A stretch of DNA of 64,000 bases. Origin: Sipunculus nudus. Lineage: Eukaryota > Annelida > Sipuncula > Golfingiida > Sipunculidae. Where the stretch lies: NCBI GenBank assembly GCA_026874595.1, contig CM049322.1:3583900-3647899 (forward strand), given 5' to 3'. This document shows positions 11,991-26,317 of this stretch, piece by piece (position 1 is the stretch's first letter; the number at the start of each line of letters is the position of its first letter). The translations under genes were made by a program, and so were the position numbers. Under the pieces are notes generated by a model that worked only from the letters and a program-made list of their open reading frames with translations, was not told where the DNA came from and searched no databases.

Positions 11991-14900
11991 CTGAAAATAA
12001 TAGAATATTAATAAATTTTGCTGATATGGTTTTATTTTTTTTAGAAATAAAAAAAAATGTAATTCAAGCACAGCACACAACTGTCATAACACGTAAAATA
12101 CATGATATGATATATTTATGTATGTATGTTAGAAAAACTTATTATTAATAAATTGCAGCAAAGGGGGGCGGGGGTTAATTAATATAATGTTCCTAAATCA
12201 AGAGAAAAATCAGTTGTATATATTAGTAAATGTTGCTGTTTTATATCACAAACATTAGTTTTAGATCAGCTGACTATAAGTTGTCTGAGCTAAAGTTGTG
12301 GTCCATTGTCCGTCGACCTTTCATCCTTCTGAGTTTCCGTTAGACTGGTACGTTTTGAAATGGTTAGACCTACAAATCCAAAATTTGGCATTATGTAAGA
12401 TGTCCCCATGATCTCCAACCAAACCTTACACTGGGACACTATGACTTTTTCTTTCAAAATTTAAGGAAAAACCTCAATTTTCCATTAAAAGCCTTTTATC
12501 ACACTTCAGGACTGTCTAATATCAAAACCACTCATCTGTTTTTCTTCACATTTACCATTAATATTTCCATGTATAGTTTCTATGTACATGCCAGAAATTA
12601 AGTCAATATTACTTAATTTATAAAAGATATGGGCCCAAATATAATGCCCTGATTTGTAAAAAAATCAGGAAAGAGATTTACTCACTTAACATATAATAGT
12701 ATTGAAGCTAGAGACTTTTTTTCAGGTATATAAAAATTTATTTTATCAAGATTCAATTGTAAAAAGAAATAGTTCTGAATTTGGTAACTTTTAAAGGTTA
12801 TTAGCATTAAAATCAGTAGCTTAAATCATTCCTAACTTTGACCATGGCACTTTTTATTCCTGTAAGTATATTTGATTTAATTTTCACAGCAGATACACAT
12901 AAATAATTAATCTGTAAAAATTCTGAATTTAAAAAAAAAAACTTAAAAATTCCCAACTCCCCTGCTGTCACAGGTGTATACAAGTTTATTTTCATGTCAT
13001 CCCCCCCCCCCCCCAACAACACCACCACCGACACCATCAGGTGTGTTGCACTAATTGTTATTGTTTGAACTCTATTTCATTAATTGTAATTAGCTTTTTC
13101 CATTCAAATGAACAAAATATTTCTTGAGTAATCAAGAAGATGCAATGTTGTGGTAATGTTACATTTTTAAAGAAATTAATTTCCTTTTAAATCATGTAAT
13201 TAAAATATAGTTAATTCCATCAGTAGGCATAATTTGATAATATATGCACAAATTAATGGAAAAAATAAAGGTGCAATTTAGAATTGTGAATCAAGTGTTG
13301 TTTTCAGATATGTCTTGTTTTGCAAATTCAAAAAAATATATTTCATAAAAAAATAATAAAGCTGTGAGCTGTTCATTATTCTGACCTGCCTCAGTGGAAT
13401 TTAAGTGATTTGTTGTGTTTTTCCATGTATCTGCCTGTTTATAATAAGTTTATAATTATGAATTAACTTTTTTCCCTGTGAGCACTGTTGAATTAAATTT
13501 TTATATCCTGTATGTATATGCAAAGGTGTTGAAACTCCCTACATCCCCCCCGCCATTGAGTCCTTCCATCTGAGTACTAATGACAATAGTTTTATTGCAA
13601 CTGCATAAAATTTATTATAAAAGAAAATATATACATAATACAGAGGTGATATAACTCCCATCATTATAACCCCCCCACACACACACACACCATCACTGCA
13701 CCACTATTGAGTCCTTCCACCTCTGAACTTAAACTTTCTTGCAACTGTTCACCTGCTCTCAACCAATGACTTTTTTTAGACAAATCTTTTGCATGACGGG
13801 GTTTTTTGCGGGTCGAACTTAGAACTGTTCACCTATTATAAAATTGAAAAAAATGGTATAATAAAAAAATAGGATCTAACTGAACAAATGTGTAAACTTT
13901 TATGAATTTTCAATGGCTTATCAAAAAGCCAACCAATGAGCATGGTAATAGTATAGATCTTATATTCACAAACTGCCTACATGCTTCAGTTTCAACATTA
14001 GGAAACATATGGTCAGATCACAATATATTATTTGCAACAAGATCTTCAATCATGTCAACCATCCATGGCCTGTATTACCTCTTCCTCTCAGACTTTATCT
14101 AGATTTGAAATTATTTTAGATTTTTTACTTCAAGGTCAACTTCAGCTGACCACAGTGACCCATGGGTCCCTTGTTATTACCTCTGCCAAGGAGGTTATGT
14201 TTTTGCTGGTGCTGGTCTGATTGTCTTTTAGCAACATAGCTCAAAATGTTATCAATGGATTTTGATGAAATTTTCAGGATAGCTCAGCAATGATACAATT
14301 ATTACAAGGAACTATTGATGCAATTATGGGGTGAGATAAACAAACTATCTGGATCGAGGAATGGTTTTGAATAAAAAAATGCTGCATTTCTGACAGTGTC
14401 ATGTGGGGGTAATAAGCTACCTTGGCGGAGGTATGCACTCTCTGATTGCTTTTCTACTTTGCTTTCAAAGACGTAACAGTGATGTTGTTGGTAAGAAATA
14501 ACAGGGATAATATTGATGTGATGAAGAAACAGTGATGAATATTTTGGTGTGATGAAGTAACAATGATGATGTTGGTGTGATGCAGTGACAGTGATGATGT
14601 TGAGTGATGAAGTAACAGTGATGTGATGCAGTGACAGTGATGATGTTGGTGTGATGTAGTGACAGTGATGATGTTGATGTGATGTAGTGACAGTGATGAT
14701 GTTGGTGTGATGTAGTGACAGTGGTGATGTTGAGTGATGAAGTAACAGTGGTGTGATGCAGTGACAGTGATGATGTTGGTGAGATGCAGTGACAGTGATG
14801 ATGTTATTGTGATGTAGTGAGAGTGATGATGTTGGTAGGATTTAGTGAAGGCAGGGCTTTGGCCAGGTACAAGTGAAAGTACCTAGGTACAGGTACTTGT

Positions 14901-17900
14901 GAATTGGCCAGGTACAGGTACCAGGGTTCAGGTACATTTATTTTAGGATCACTTCAAAGACGATTTTATGATAATAATAGGGGCTTATTTTTCATGTTTA
15001 TGCAAATTAACATGCCTTTTATTAACAAACAATATTGAAGTCATTTGCTAAAGTGTATTTTATTAGAACTTATTATCTGTATGGCACCATACATTCACAA
15101 ACATGATATGGAAGTGTATTAAAAGTCCCTTAAGTGCAGCAAGTAGAGTATGACACCATACATTCTGGAGGTGTGATAACAATTCAATTAAATGAGCAGT
15201 TTAACACACTAATGGCTTGCTGATTATTTTACACTACAGGTAACCAAATTTAATTCTAAACAAGAAAAAAACTAAAAAAAAACTGAAAATATGAAAATGT
15301 ACCTGGAGTACCTTGTACGAGGTACAGGTACTTTAGTTCCAGGTACAGGTACAGGTACAAGGTACTTATTACTCATGACCAGGTACAGGTATTCTGAAAT
15401 GTGTACCTAGGTACAGGTATAGGTACAGGACTAAGACTACAGGTACAAGTACCTGGTCCCAACCCTGAGTGAAAGTGATGATGTTGATGTTCTGTAGTGA
15501 CAGTGATGATGTTGGTGTGATGTAGTAACAGTGATGATGTAGGTGTGATGTATTAACAGTGATGATGTTGGTGTGATACAGTGACAGTGATGATGTTGGT
15601 GTGATGTAGTGACAGTGATGATGTTGTTGTGCTGATGTTACAGTGATTATATTTGTTTGATTTAGTGACAGTGGTGATGTAGGTGTGATATGAAAATTTA
15701 ATACATCAATTTGCATCAAAGTTTATCTTACAGTTCAAATTTGAATATATATTTCCACAAAACTGGACTGAAACATTCTGTCTTTCAGATCCATCACCAG
15801 TATTAATAGTTGAAATAAACAGACCAGGTCATGTAGTTGATGCAATTTAAAATTGATGTGATAGATCATAGATTTATATTGATATTGTACAGTGTGAAAC
15901 TTAATTGATAATTTTATTCTATCAATATTTTATGCGATTATTTATTTTCTTTTTAACCTCAAATGCTTTTAAACACACAGAAAAATTATATTAGTATACT
16001 TATCAGACTCTGTTAATCACAGTATTGATTAGTACAGCTGTTACAAGTCATATACCATTAAGCAAACGAGTAATCAATTTATCAGAGAAAAATCCACTTG
16101 AAACTTTATTGGTCATTTAACTTGCAGTTTTTGCTGGCATTTTCCCCAACTCTGCTCATTTCCATAAATTGTTGATAATGTTAAAAAGATAAAATATATT
16201 ATTTTTTGCTCAGCTGACTATAAGTCATCTGAGCTATAGTCGTGGTCCTTTGTCCGTCGTCCGTCCGTCCGTTAACAGGGCACGTTTTAAAACTGTTGGA
16301 CCTACGAATCCAAAATTCTGCATACCATTAGATGTCCCCAAAATCTCCTACCATACAAAAATTGGGTCATTAGAACTATGTTCCTTCGAGAAATTAAGGA
16401 AAAACCTCCGTTTTCCATAAAAAAGCCATTGTTACACTTCAAGGCTGCCTAATATCAAAACCACTGATCTGTTTTTGATCAGATTTAGTATTCATATTCT
16501 TCCATACATTTTCTGTGCGCATACCAACAATTAGGTCAGTATTGGGTTTTATTTTGAAGTTATAGGCCCAAATATAATGCAATTTTTTAAAAATCAGGAA
16601 ATATATTTGCTCACTTAACATGCGAATTGCTGAAGCTGGAGACTTTTTTTTCAGGAATATAACTTTATTTAATCAAGATTCAATTGTTTACCCAAACTTA
16701 GATCTGAATTTTGCAAATTGTTCAAGTTATTAGCATGAATAAAAAATCAATACCTTAAATTTTGTCCAAATTTGGCAGTGGCACGTTTTTTCCCTGTAAG
16801 TACTGTTGATTTTATTTTCACAGCATATATACATAAGGATTTAATCTTCTAAAATCTGAAATTTCAAAGAAATTGTTTGAAAAGAGTAGCTTTTATTCAA
16901 GTTTTCATACACCATGTCAAGTGTTGTTTACATCTGGCCCACCTTGTAGTACAGCCTTCACTTGCATTATGTAACCCACCCCAGGCAGCTTGCCTTGGCC
17001 CAGCTTGGCCACTACTAGCAGGTTTCCCCTCTGCCCTGCACTCCCCCCCCCCCCCCCCAGCTGGTGCATAAACTAGATGAATGTTATAATTTTGTATTTT
17101 ATTTTATTCTTGGACATGCTACATTTTAGATTTTGTATTGTACCACCAGGGTTACAATGATTAAAGTGCACATTTAATTGTGTCAACAAAGTGATGTATT
17201 GCTATGAAAGTGTGGATGTTCATCAGATAAATAATGCTTTACTTCAGAAGAGTAAAACTTCACCAGGTGTGAAATTGACTATTAATTCCAGTAATTAATT
17301 ATAGCTGAGATTGTAATTAGCATAATGATATTGTTTGTCCCTCATTCAATCAACAGTGTGTATACTTTATTTGAAAAGATGTTTTTATTTTATCAAATGC
17401 ACTGAATCTTTTATTTTATTTCGGTGAATAAAATTAAGCATGTACTGAAAACTCCAATGTGCAAAACGTTTTAATAGGGATTCAAGGAATAATTTTGTAG
17501 ATGCCATGTTGTTATATATAAACTTAAATGCATTATTCCCTTGAAAGTGAAATGAAAGTATTAGTCCATTCTATCCACTTGCCTGTCCATCTGCAAATTT
17601 TTCATATGCGGGCCATTTTCACAAAAAGTGACAAATAACGGTAAAGACATTTTCAAAAACTTTTTGATCAGGAATTACAATATTTTTACACAGAAATAAA
17701 ATATATGTCCTCACAAAATCTGTGTAGAAACAGCAAAGCTAGATTAGAAAATTCAACAGAAATGATACAAAAAATATTTTTTCCATTTTGTCTTTGCCGT
17801 TATGACAATAACGGTAAAGACATGAAGTTTATGTTTATACCATTAAAAAGATGTAAACAATATTTAAATTCATTAAAAGTCAATCATGAGTCAGGGTAAC

Positions 17901-20900
17901 ATAATATTTTTTCAGTTAAAGATAATTCACTAACACAAAATTAAGCATGAGCTGAATAACAATATAAATTGTTTGGAAAAATTAACCTTGACGTCTTTAC
18001 CGTTATCAGTTGAAGTCTTTACCATTATCTCATTAACAAGACAAGTTTCAGTGTCAGCAACCTTGTAGCTGTTACATGTGAAACCTTTCTACATATATCC
18101 AGCTTGTTTTACTGAATTTTAAAAACTAGTAAAAAAGTAAAATAGATCACCCATGGTTGTTACTCATATACAGTTTTCTCATTGTTGAAATAACATAAGT
18201 ACCTGCTCTCATTGTTTTAACATAATATATTTAAAACATTCAAATTACACAAACCTAGTCTGAATGCTATTATATAAAACTTAATACATCTTAAATGAAC
18301 ATTAGTTTGTGTAAAATCTGTACTTTATTCTACAGGAAGTGGAATATTTTTTTCAATTTTTAACTCAGCTGATTTTAGCATGCTGACCATAGTGATGGGT
18401 CTTTGTCTGTTTTCCGGTTATCAAGCTGTCCCTCCCTTAGCAAGGCACTAGTCCTAACTTTAAGACACAGGAAATTCATGCTTGAGAGACATAAAGGTCC
18501 GGGTTAATCTCCTTGGAAACACCCAAAATAAGGAAACCGTGAGATATATAATGCTAGCTAAATAGCAAAAACATGTTTTGAGCACTGTGGAAGTCAACCT
18601 TTTCTGAGGATGTGAGGCCGTTGAACAAAAATTTTCCATTGGACAAATGGCTCCAGTTCTTCAAAATTATTACCATATATTGTAATAAAATATGGTCTGC
18701 TCACTGATAATAGAGTTGATGAGCTGAGTAAAATATGTGGTTCCACCTGTACTTTTTCTGTTATTCTAACTGAATTTTTCTTATATTTTTAAGACTGCTA
18801 AAGTGAAGCAAATTAAAGCAAATTGTGCCAGTTTCTCAGCAGTGATTTCAAGTGTTTCCCCCAAAAAATGTGATATGCCTATTGATTATATAGATATTCT
18901 TATCAGTTGAACAAGTGGTAGCAGCATTGTGCCACCTATTTACATGCCATTTTATTTTTATTTTGAGACTTCTAAGTTATACCAGTTGTGTATTTTCCTG
19001 AGATGATGGTTCATGCATTTCCTGAAATTTTGTATGCTTAGTGATCATGGTTAGTGTAATTGGCTTAACAAAAAAGATGACTAGAGGTCACTTTTTCCAA
19101 ATATTAGGCATCTATTAATTGTATTTATCCTTGACTTTTGAGACTGCCAAATTACAGCAACTGTGTCAAATTAGTACTTTTATGTATGACACTGACAGGA
19201 AGCAGTGACATATATCAGAGTATTTGCAGGTATTCATTTTATATTAGACTATCAAACTGAAATCATGTCCATTAATCAGACATCATTCGATTAAAATTGT
19301 CCATTAATTAGAAATTATTACATCAAATTTTTAACAAGACTGGCCTCCACCCAGGGTAAGCATTCTTAAGGCTTAATGGGATAGCTGTGCCCCAGGCCAC
19401 ATTCAATCGCAAACAAATCCACCTTTTGGGGTTTTCTCAGTCCTATGACCCAACAATTGATGTGATAACACACCCAGGACCTGTAAGTGTGGTAGTCACT
19501 GGGCCTGGTTAACAGGACATAAATCATAAATGAGATGAATCGTGTGCAACCGCCCTGTTAAAGTCTTAAAATAATAGTTACATACATAGTTAAGTTAATA
19601 CTTAAGAAATGAAGATGTGTACCTGCACCAAAAATGATAAAAACAAAAAAAAAAACAAAAAAAGTATTTGCCAGTGTCTTGGGAACTCCAAATCCCAATT
19701 TTTTTGCCTACAATTTCAGGAAACATGTCAGACTGCACTCTCATGTAATACCAAAAAGGATTGTGTAACCAAGCACATTTAATTAGGTTAAGTGCTTTAC
19801 AAGTTTCTTTTGGATTACTGATTTACACTCACAGAAATTCTAACATAAAAAGTTAAATAAATGCCACCTTAACTTGTGAATTGCTCAGGGGTTTTATTTT
19901 TTAATCATCCATTCAGTGCATTGATTATTTTATGCATTTTTACATCAGTTAGCTTGGTATACCTAAGTAAAGAATGCAGAGTGGAGTTCTGATGAATTCT
20001 GATGTCAACAGGTTAACTTTAGAATATCAGATGTACACAAGGCTACATCTGAAATGTGAAAAGTGAACTTGCTTTGAATGCAGATTATAGACATAAGGCA
20101 TGATCATCCCCAAGTCTGAATTGACATTCTTACTTGTTAATTCAGACAAGTAAATATTTGGTTTTATCAAAGGAATCATGGCATTCCCCCCCCCCCCCCC
20201 AAAAAAAAAAAACTCCTTTGTAAGCTTGATGTGAAGGGCTAAAACAATAAACAGTTTACAACTTCATGAGGAAATATGTCATATGACCTCTAACAGATGC
20301 ATGGTATGTTTGATTATTTGGTGTTCCTTTTTTAAATAGAGGCATATTCTTGTATTATCATATAAAATATATTTAATTTCTTTCTCTCTAAATAAACTGA
20401 CACATAATATTATTATACAGGAAATACTGTGGCAAGGTTACAGCAATAAATTGTACATATTGTGAGCTCAAGCTCCGGGTCTTTGTCACACCAGTCTTTA
20501 CCGTTAATACATATTCATAACGGTAAAGACAGATCAAGATAACGGTAAAGACACAAATATGGCCTGTAGGATATGGTAATGTACAACAGCTTGAAAAGTA
20601 GTTCTTCAACACAGCCTAAACACTATGCATATTCAACAGTGACAGATCCTGTCATTTAACTCCTGATGATTCCATGTCTATCAATGATAACGGTAAAGAC
20701 ATCCAATTGTTGTGACACCAACTAACACTGTGGTTTGAAACCAACTTTTACAGTATGAAAAACACTAGCAGGGTCCTGCTTGTGGTCAGTATACCTGTCT
20801 CATGTGCTGATTCTTGTGCAGATGACATTACCTGTGAGCTTATTAAAAAATTAAGTTCAAATCTCATAATTAGCATAATATGATAACGGTAAAGACAAGC

Positions 20901-23900
20901 ACATGTATAATTTATGGTCACACAAAAAAGGACTTCCCATTTACATGTATTTTGTAATACCATAATCATGACATGTTTCAGCACCAATTCAAGTGATATA
21001 CTTAAATAATGGATATAGTCCCAGGTGACCTCTTTACTAAAAGTAATTATTTTCTATCTTTCAAATTGTTGTATTCAATTTTTCAATTAACGGTATGGAC
21101 ATTTATGTTACTAATGATTTCAAAAATCTTTAAAAAAATGTAAATATATACCTATTTAATTTTTTTTAGTTTCCGCATTTTAGTTTATACATGACAGAAT
21201 ACCAAAATTGAAAAAATGATAAAGTATAAAAGGTTTTAAAATGATGGACATTTCTTTACCGTTATTTGTCACATTTTGTGAAAATGGCCCATGCATCACA
21301 GTATCTCAAAACTTTTACTGTTTTTCTTCATGACAGTCTTGTCAGAGTATTAGTTTGCAATCATATATTGAGAACTTTACTATAACCAAGTAGGAGGGCC
21401 CTTTCCTCTTAGCTTCTCATATGCTTATATAAATAAAAAACATTACGATAGAATATTTTTCATATTTGCATTTGCAAAAATTTCAATTTCAAACTTAAGC
21501 TGGTTGTCGTGACCCATGGGTCCTTTTTATATTCTGGATTCTCAACATCATTGTTTGGCTAAAACTGAATAAATACCAGACATGGTATGTATATGAATGT
21601 ATATGAATATGAATATGAATATGTACTCCATTATAAAATTTCTTGCATAAGAATGGGAATTCAGGTAAAAATGAAAGTATTTGAATACCAGTGCAAATAC
21701 TTTCAAAATGTATTCATGAGTGCATTCATGAATATATTCTATAATATTATTTTAATAATCATTTCAATTATATTTTATTAAAAAAATCATAGGATTCTCT
21801 TATTATTTTTAAGAAAAATTATATTTGGCACAATATTTGTTATTAAATTTTAATAAATAGTCTTTATCTTATATGTGCTGCTTATCAGTTATATGGCCAA
21901 GTCAAAATCTGTATGACAGTGGCACTCCATTTGTTAATAAAATAAATGAAATCAATCTCTTCCCTGTCTCCAAAGAAACTATCAAAATCATACATAAGCT
22001 TAACACTAACAACTCATAATACAGCTTATATTTATTTCCACACAAAACCAGCATGTGCCTCATTTCAAAATCATATTTTTTATCTTATATAACAGCTAAG
22101 CACCGTGACCCATAGGTCCCTTGTTTTGCATTTGCAAAGATATGTTGAAGAATTTGTAATCTCTGCACTCATGATGATTTAGAGTTCATTTATTTGAATT
22201 TAAAATGAACAAATTTCAGAATAGCTATCCATGGTCTTTATTAGTGCCATTTTGGCCCTCTGACTTAAGAGAGTGTACGGACAGTATGTGTTCTGGTGTC
22301 AGAGTGCCTATATGTCTTGCATTGATGAGTACCTCCCAGTAATGCTTGATCAGGAGACAAATTTATATATTCTTCATTTTTAAAAATCCTCATGGCCTAC
22401 AAGTATGCTGTAACATTTACATAATCCACACATAAACCAATCCAAGGGTTAACTTTTTAGTATACTTTCTAACAGCACCTACCATTTGCTAGAAACATTC
22501 TGTTTTACAGTCTTTTTCTCACATATTGGTAAATCCCTCTGCATATTTGTTGAATTTCTGACCACATAAATAAAAGCATTGCTCACACAGATGACTGGAG
22601 GACCACCAACTTTTACACGATACAGTAAATGACTCGTTATCATTGAGACAGATTTTAGTTTGGTTTGTGAGTTCAAATGTAAACCTTTTCTGTTAGTTTA
22701 TCCCTTATAGGCTAATGTTTAGATCATCGGCTGTTTACCAAACCATCAATGCAAAAGGATGGATGACTCTTGCAGTGCATTCCCCTGTATGGCATGTGTC
22801 ATGAAGTCCTCAAGTCAGGCTTTCCAGTCTACTATAAATGCCTACAGCTGAGTCGTGTGTTCATGCACGGCTAGGTCTTTTTCATTTATGTTATCATTTT
22901 AATTCTTAAATGTTTACCTCCAACATCATCAGTCAGTTATTCAGCTTCCTTTTGATATCATATGACAGTCATGTCACTGTTCCACGTCAGTTATCATATG
23001 TTTTGTTTGTTTTTGTTGCTTGATGGAAATCTTTTTTCGGCAAGCAGGTTGGTCGGTTCCGTATGTCAATCTGTTTGTTTGTCTGTGCCTGCTCTACAGG
23101 CCACAATTTTGAAGCAATCGCTTCCATGCTTGCACAGCTGATAGACAATCCAAAGTCCTAGAGGGCTATTGTTTTTGGTCATTATAGGTCAAATGTCAAG
23201 GTCATATAAAAACGACATTTTATTTTTGTTATAACGTTGTCAATATTGATCCTATCTTCACAATCTTAAGCTCAATTTCTTTCATGGGGTCTTCTCCATA
23301 AACTGGTCTAGTCAACTGGTCTCAATCTTGTGTCCCTTTGTCAGTATGTCTGTCTGTTTGTCAGTTGTCCTGAATTTCCCCTGCTTGCTGGTTCTTGCGT
23401 CTTACATATAGCATTCTACAGGCCACAGTTTTGCAGGAATCTTTTTGAAACTGGTACATCTCATATTTTACACTGATATCTTGAAAATGATTTTTCAGTT
23501 TTGGGATATGGCTGCTAGGGAGTGCTGCACTCAGACCTCTTCAACATATCATTTTTTGGCCATTTTTAGAACTATTAAGTTCAATTTCACAAACTATAGC
23601 TTATTTTCTTTCTCTTGGTCTTCTTCATAACTTGGTCAAGTCATCTGGTCTCAAGCTTATGTTACTTTGTCAGTATGTCTGTCTGTTTGTCAGGTGTCCT
23701 CAAATTCACCTGCTTGCTGGTTCTTGTGTCTCACATGTAGCATTCCAGAGGCCACAGGTTTGCAGGAAATGCGTTGTAACTTAATTACACTTGTCATATA
23801 TGGCAATGATATTTGAAGTCCTATGTGTATTATTGTATCCCCAAACAAATTCGGGGGATACTATGTTTTCATGACAGTCCTGCCGCTGCCGCATACAAAT

Positions 23901-25896
23901 CTTGTTGGCGCGATAACTAAAAAAATACTTCACGGATCTTTACCAAACTTGGTAAATGTATAGATATGGGTGAGAGGACGACGCCTATTGAAAATGAGGT
24001 CATGACCTTTACTAGGATAATTATCAATTATCAGAGAAAAATCCAATTTTCTTCATTCATAGCAGTCATGTCTCTGTTTCACTTCCACAGCCTAATTTTT
24101 TTTTTCCACCACGGGATAGCTGGGCCATTTTTTCTTGAATTTCAGAAGTTCAGCTGTGTGCTTTGACCTGTGTTCCATGTTTTATACATTTGTAATATGT
24201 AACACCTGGCCCCTAATGTCTGCTGCTCTGGTGGATTCTGAGTGAGTAGTCATCCCCTGGACCAGGACCGAGTGAGATAATCATGAACTGTTGCTGACAC
24301 TGGACCAGGACTGAGTGAGATAATCATGACCTGTTGCTCACACTGGACCAGGACTGAGTGAGATAATCATGACCTGTTGCTCACACTGGACCAGGACTGA
24401 GTGAGATAATCATGGCCTGTTGCTCACACTGGACCAGGACTGAGTGAGATAATCATGGCCTGTTGCTCACTCTGGACCAGGACTGAGTGAGATAATCATG
24501 ACCTGTTGCTCACACTGGACCAGGACTGAGTGAGATAATCATGACCTGTTGCTCACACTGGACCAGGACTGAGTGAGATAATCATGACCTGTTGCTCACA
24601 CTGGACCAGGACTGAGTGAGATAATCATGGCCTGTTGCTCTCACTGGACCAGGACTGAGTGAGATAATCATGACCTGTTGCTCACACTGGACCAGGACTG
24701 AGTGAGATAATCATGACCTGTTGCTCACACTGGACCAGGACTGAGTGAGATAATCATGACCTGTTGCTCACACTGGACCAGGACTGAGTGAGGTAATCAT
24801 GGCCTGTTGCTCACACTGGACCAGGACTGAGTGAGACAATCATGACCTGTTGCTCACACTGGATCAGGATGCCTTGGTAAATTTTACGGTTCTCCAGCAG
24901 AGATTTGAACTCGTGATCTCTTGACCTTAAATCCTGTACTCGACATAGAGACTACAAGCTGGTCATTTGTTGCTCATTTAATATCACTGCAAATCAATTT
25001 TTCTTTTGTTATTTAAGTTGTTCCCATCTATGATCATCAGTTATTCCCTTAATTTGTGAAAAATTTGTATTTTGTTAAATACGTTGTCCACAAAAAATAA
25101 AAAAAAAATAATTAAAATATTATTGAATTCCAGAAACCTTTATTTCCATTAACCTAGGTTGTGATGGTGATGTGATGAAAAATGTGATGACAGTGATAAT
25201 GAACATGATAAAGTAACAGTGACAGTGATGATGAATGTGATTAAGTGACTGTGAGAGTGATGATGTTGGTGTGATACAGTGACAGTGATGATGTTGTTGT
25301 GATGGTGTAACAGTGATGATGTTGGTATGGTTTCATGATGATGACATGAAGGTGCGATGCAGTGACTGATGTAGAAAAAAAGCCAACTCCCCCCCCCCCA
25401 ACCCCTGTCAACCCCCCCCCCCCCCCAGTTAAAAGCCCTCTACTTTGATTTTAAAGAGAACAAAATCCAAACCCTCCCTGAAAATATGTACAGATTAATT
25501 AAATATTTTTATACCATTTCTGTTTTATGAGTGTATGCTTAATGTATTTTTTCAGTCATTTCAGGTACATAAACCTGTGCAATAATATGTGTATAATCTC
25601 ATACTATTAGTTTATTTTGGCTGAAGACATAAGTTACCCAGCAAAAGCATCTTGGCTCATTGACTTACTAACCAGAATATCCCTAATTCAAGTGTGACAC
25701 GTTGCTATGGTTTTGTGTGTGAGTACACTGTGTCTATGTCCATGTGTCAGTATTTTAACCATAACAAGAATTCATGACCGCAGGCCTGATCCTAAGCTGG
25801 GCTGACAACTCCAAAAAAAGAAGCTTATTCCAACTCCTGTACAGGATTAAACAAACTGTTAAGATTGAAATATGGGCACCTATTGTACTATTAAAG

Positions 25897-25957
<61 letters not shown>

Positions 25958-26263
25958 AAGGAGAATTAAAATGCTATTTTTAAATATATTTAGCATGTCT
26001 GGCATGTTACAAGACCCCTTTAATGTCTTATTTTCATATATATATATTGCAGAGACATTTCAATAGATGAATAAAATTTACAGAATTTAACTGTAGTCAA
26101 ACATTTGATAAAAGAATAAGGGGGTGGAAATGGCTTTTTGTGTTCTTTATTATCAATGTAGTTGCATGGTTTTTGACCAGGGGAGCTTTTTTCTGTACCC
26201 CCACCTGAAACCCAATTTCATGAGAACTTTAATGGTTTTTCATCAGCCAAAAAAGATTATTTA

Positions 26264-26317
<54 letters not shown>

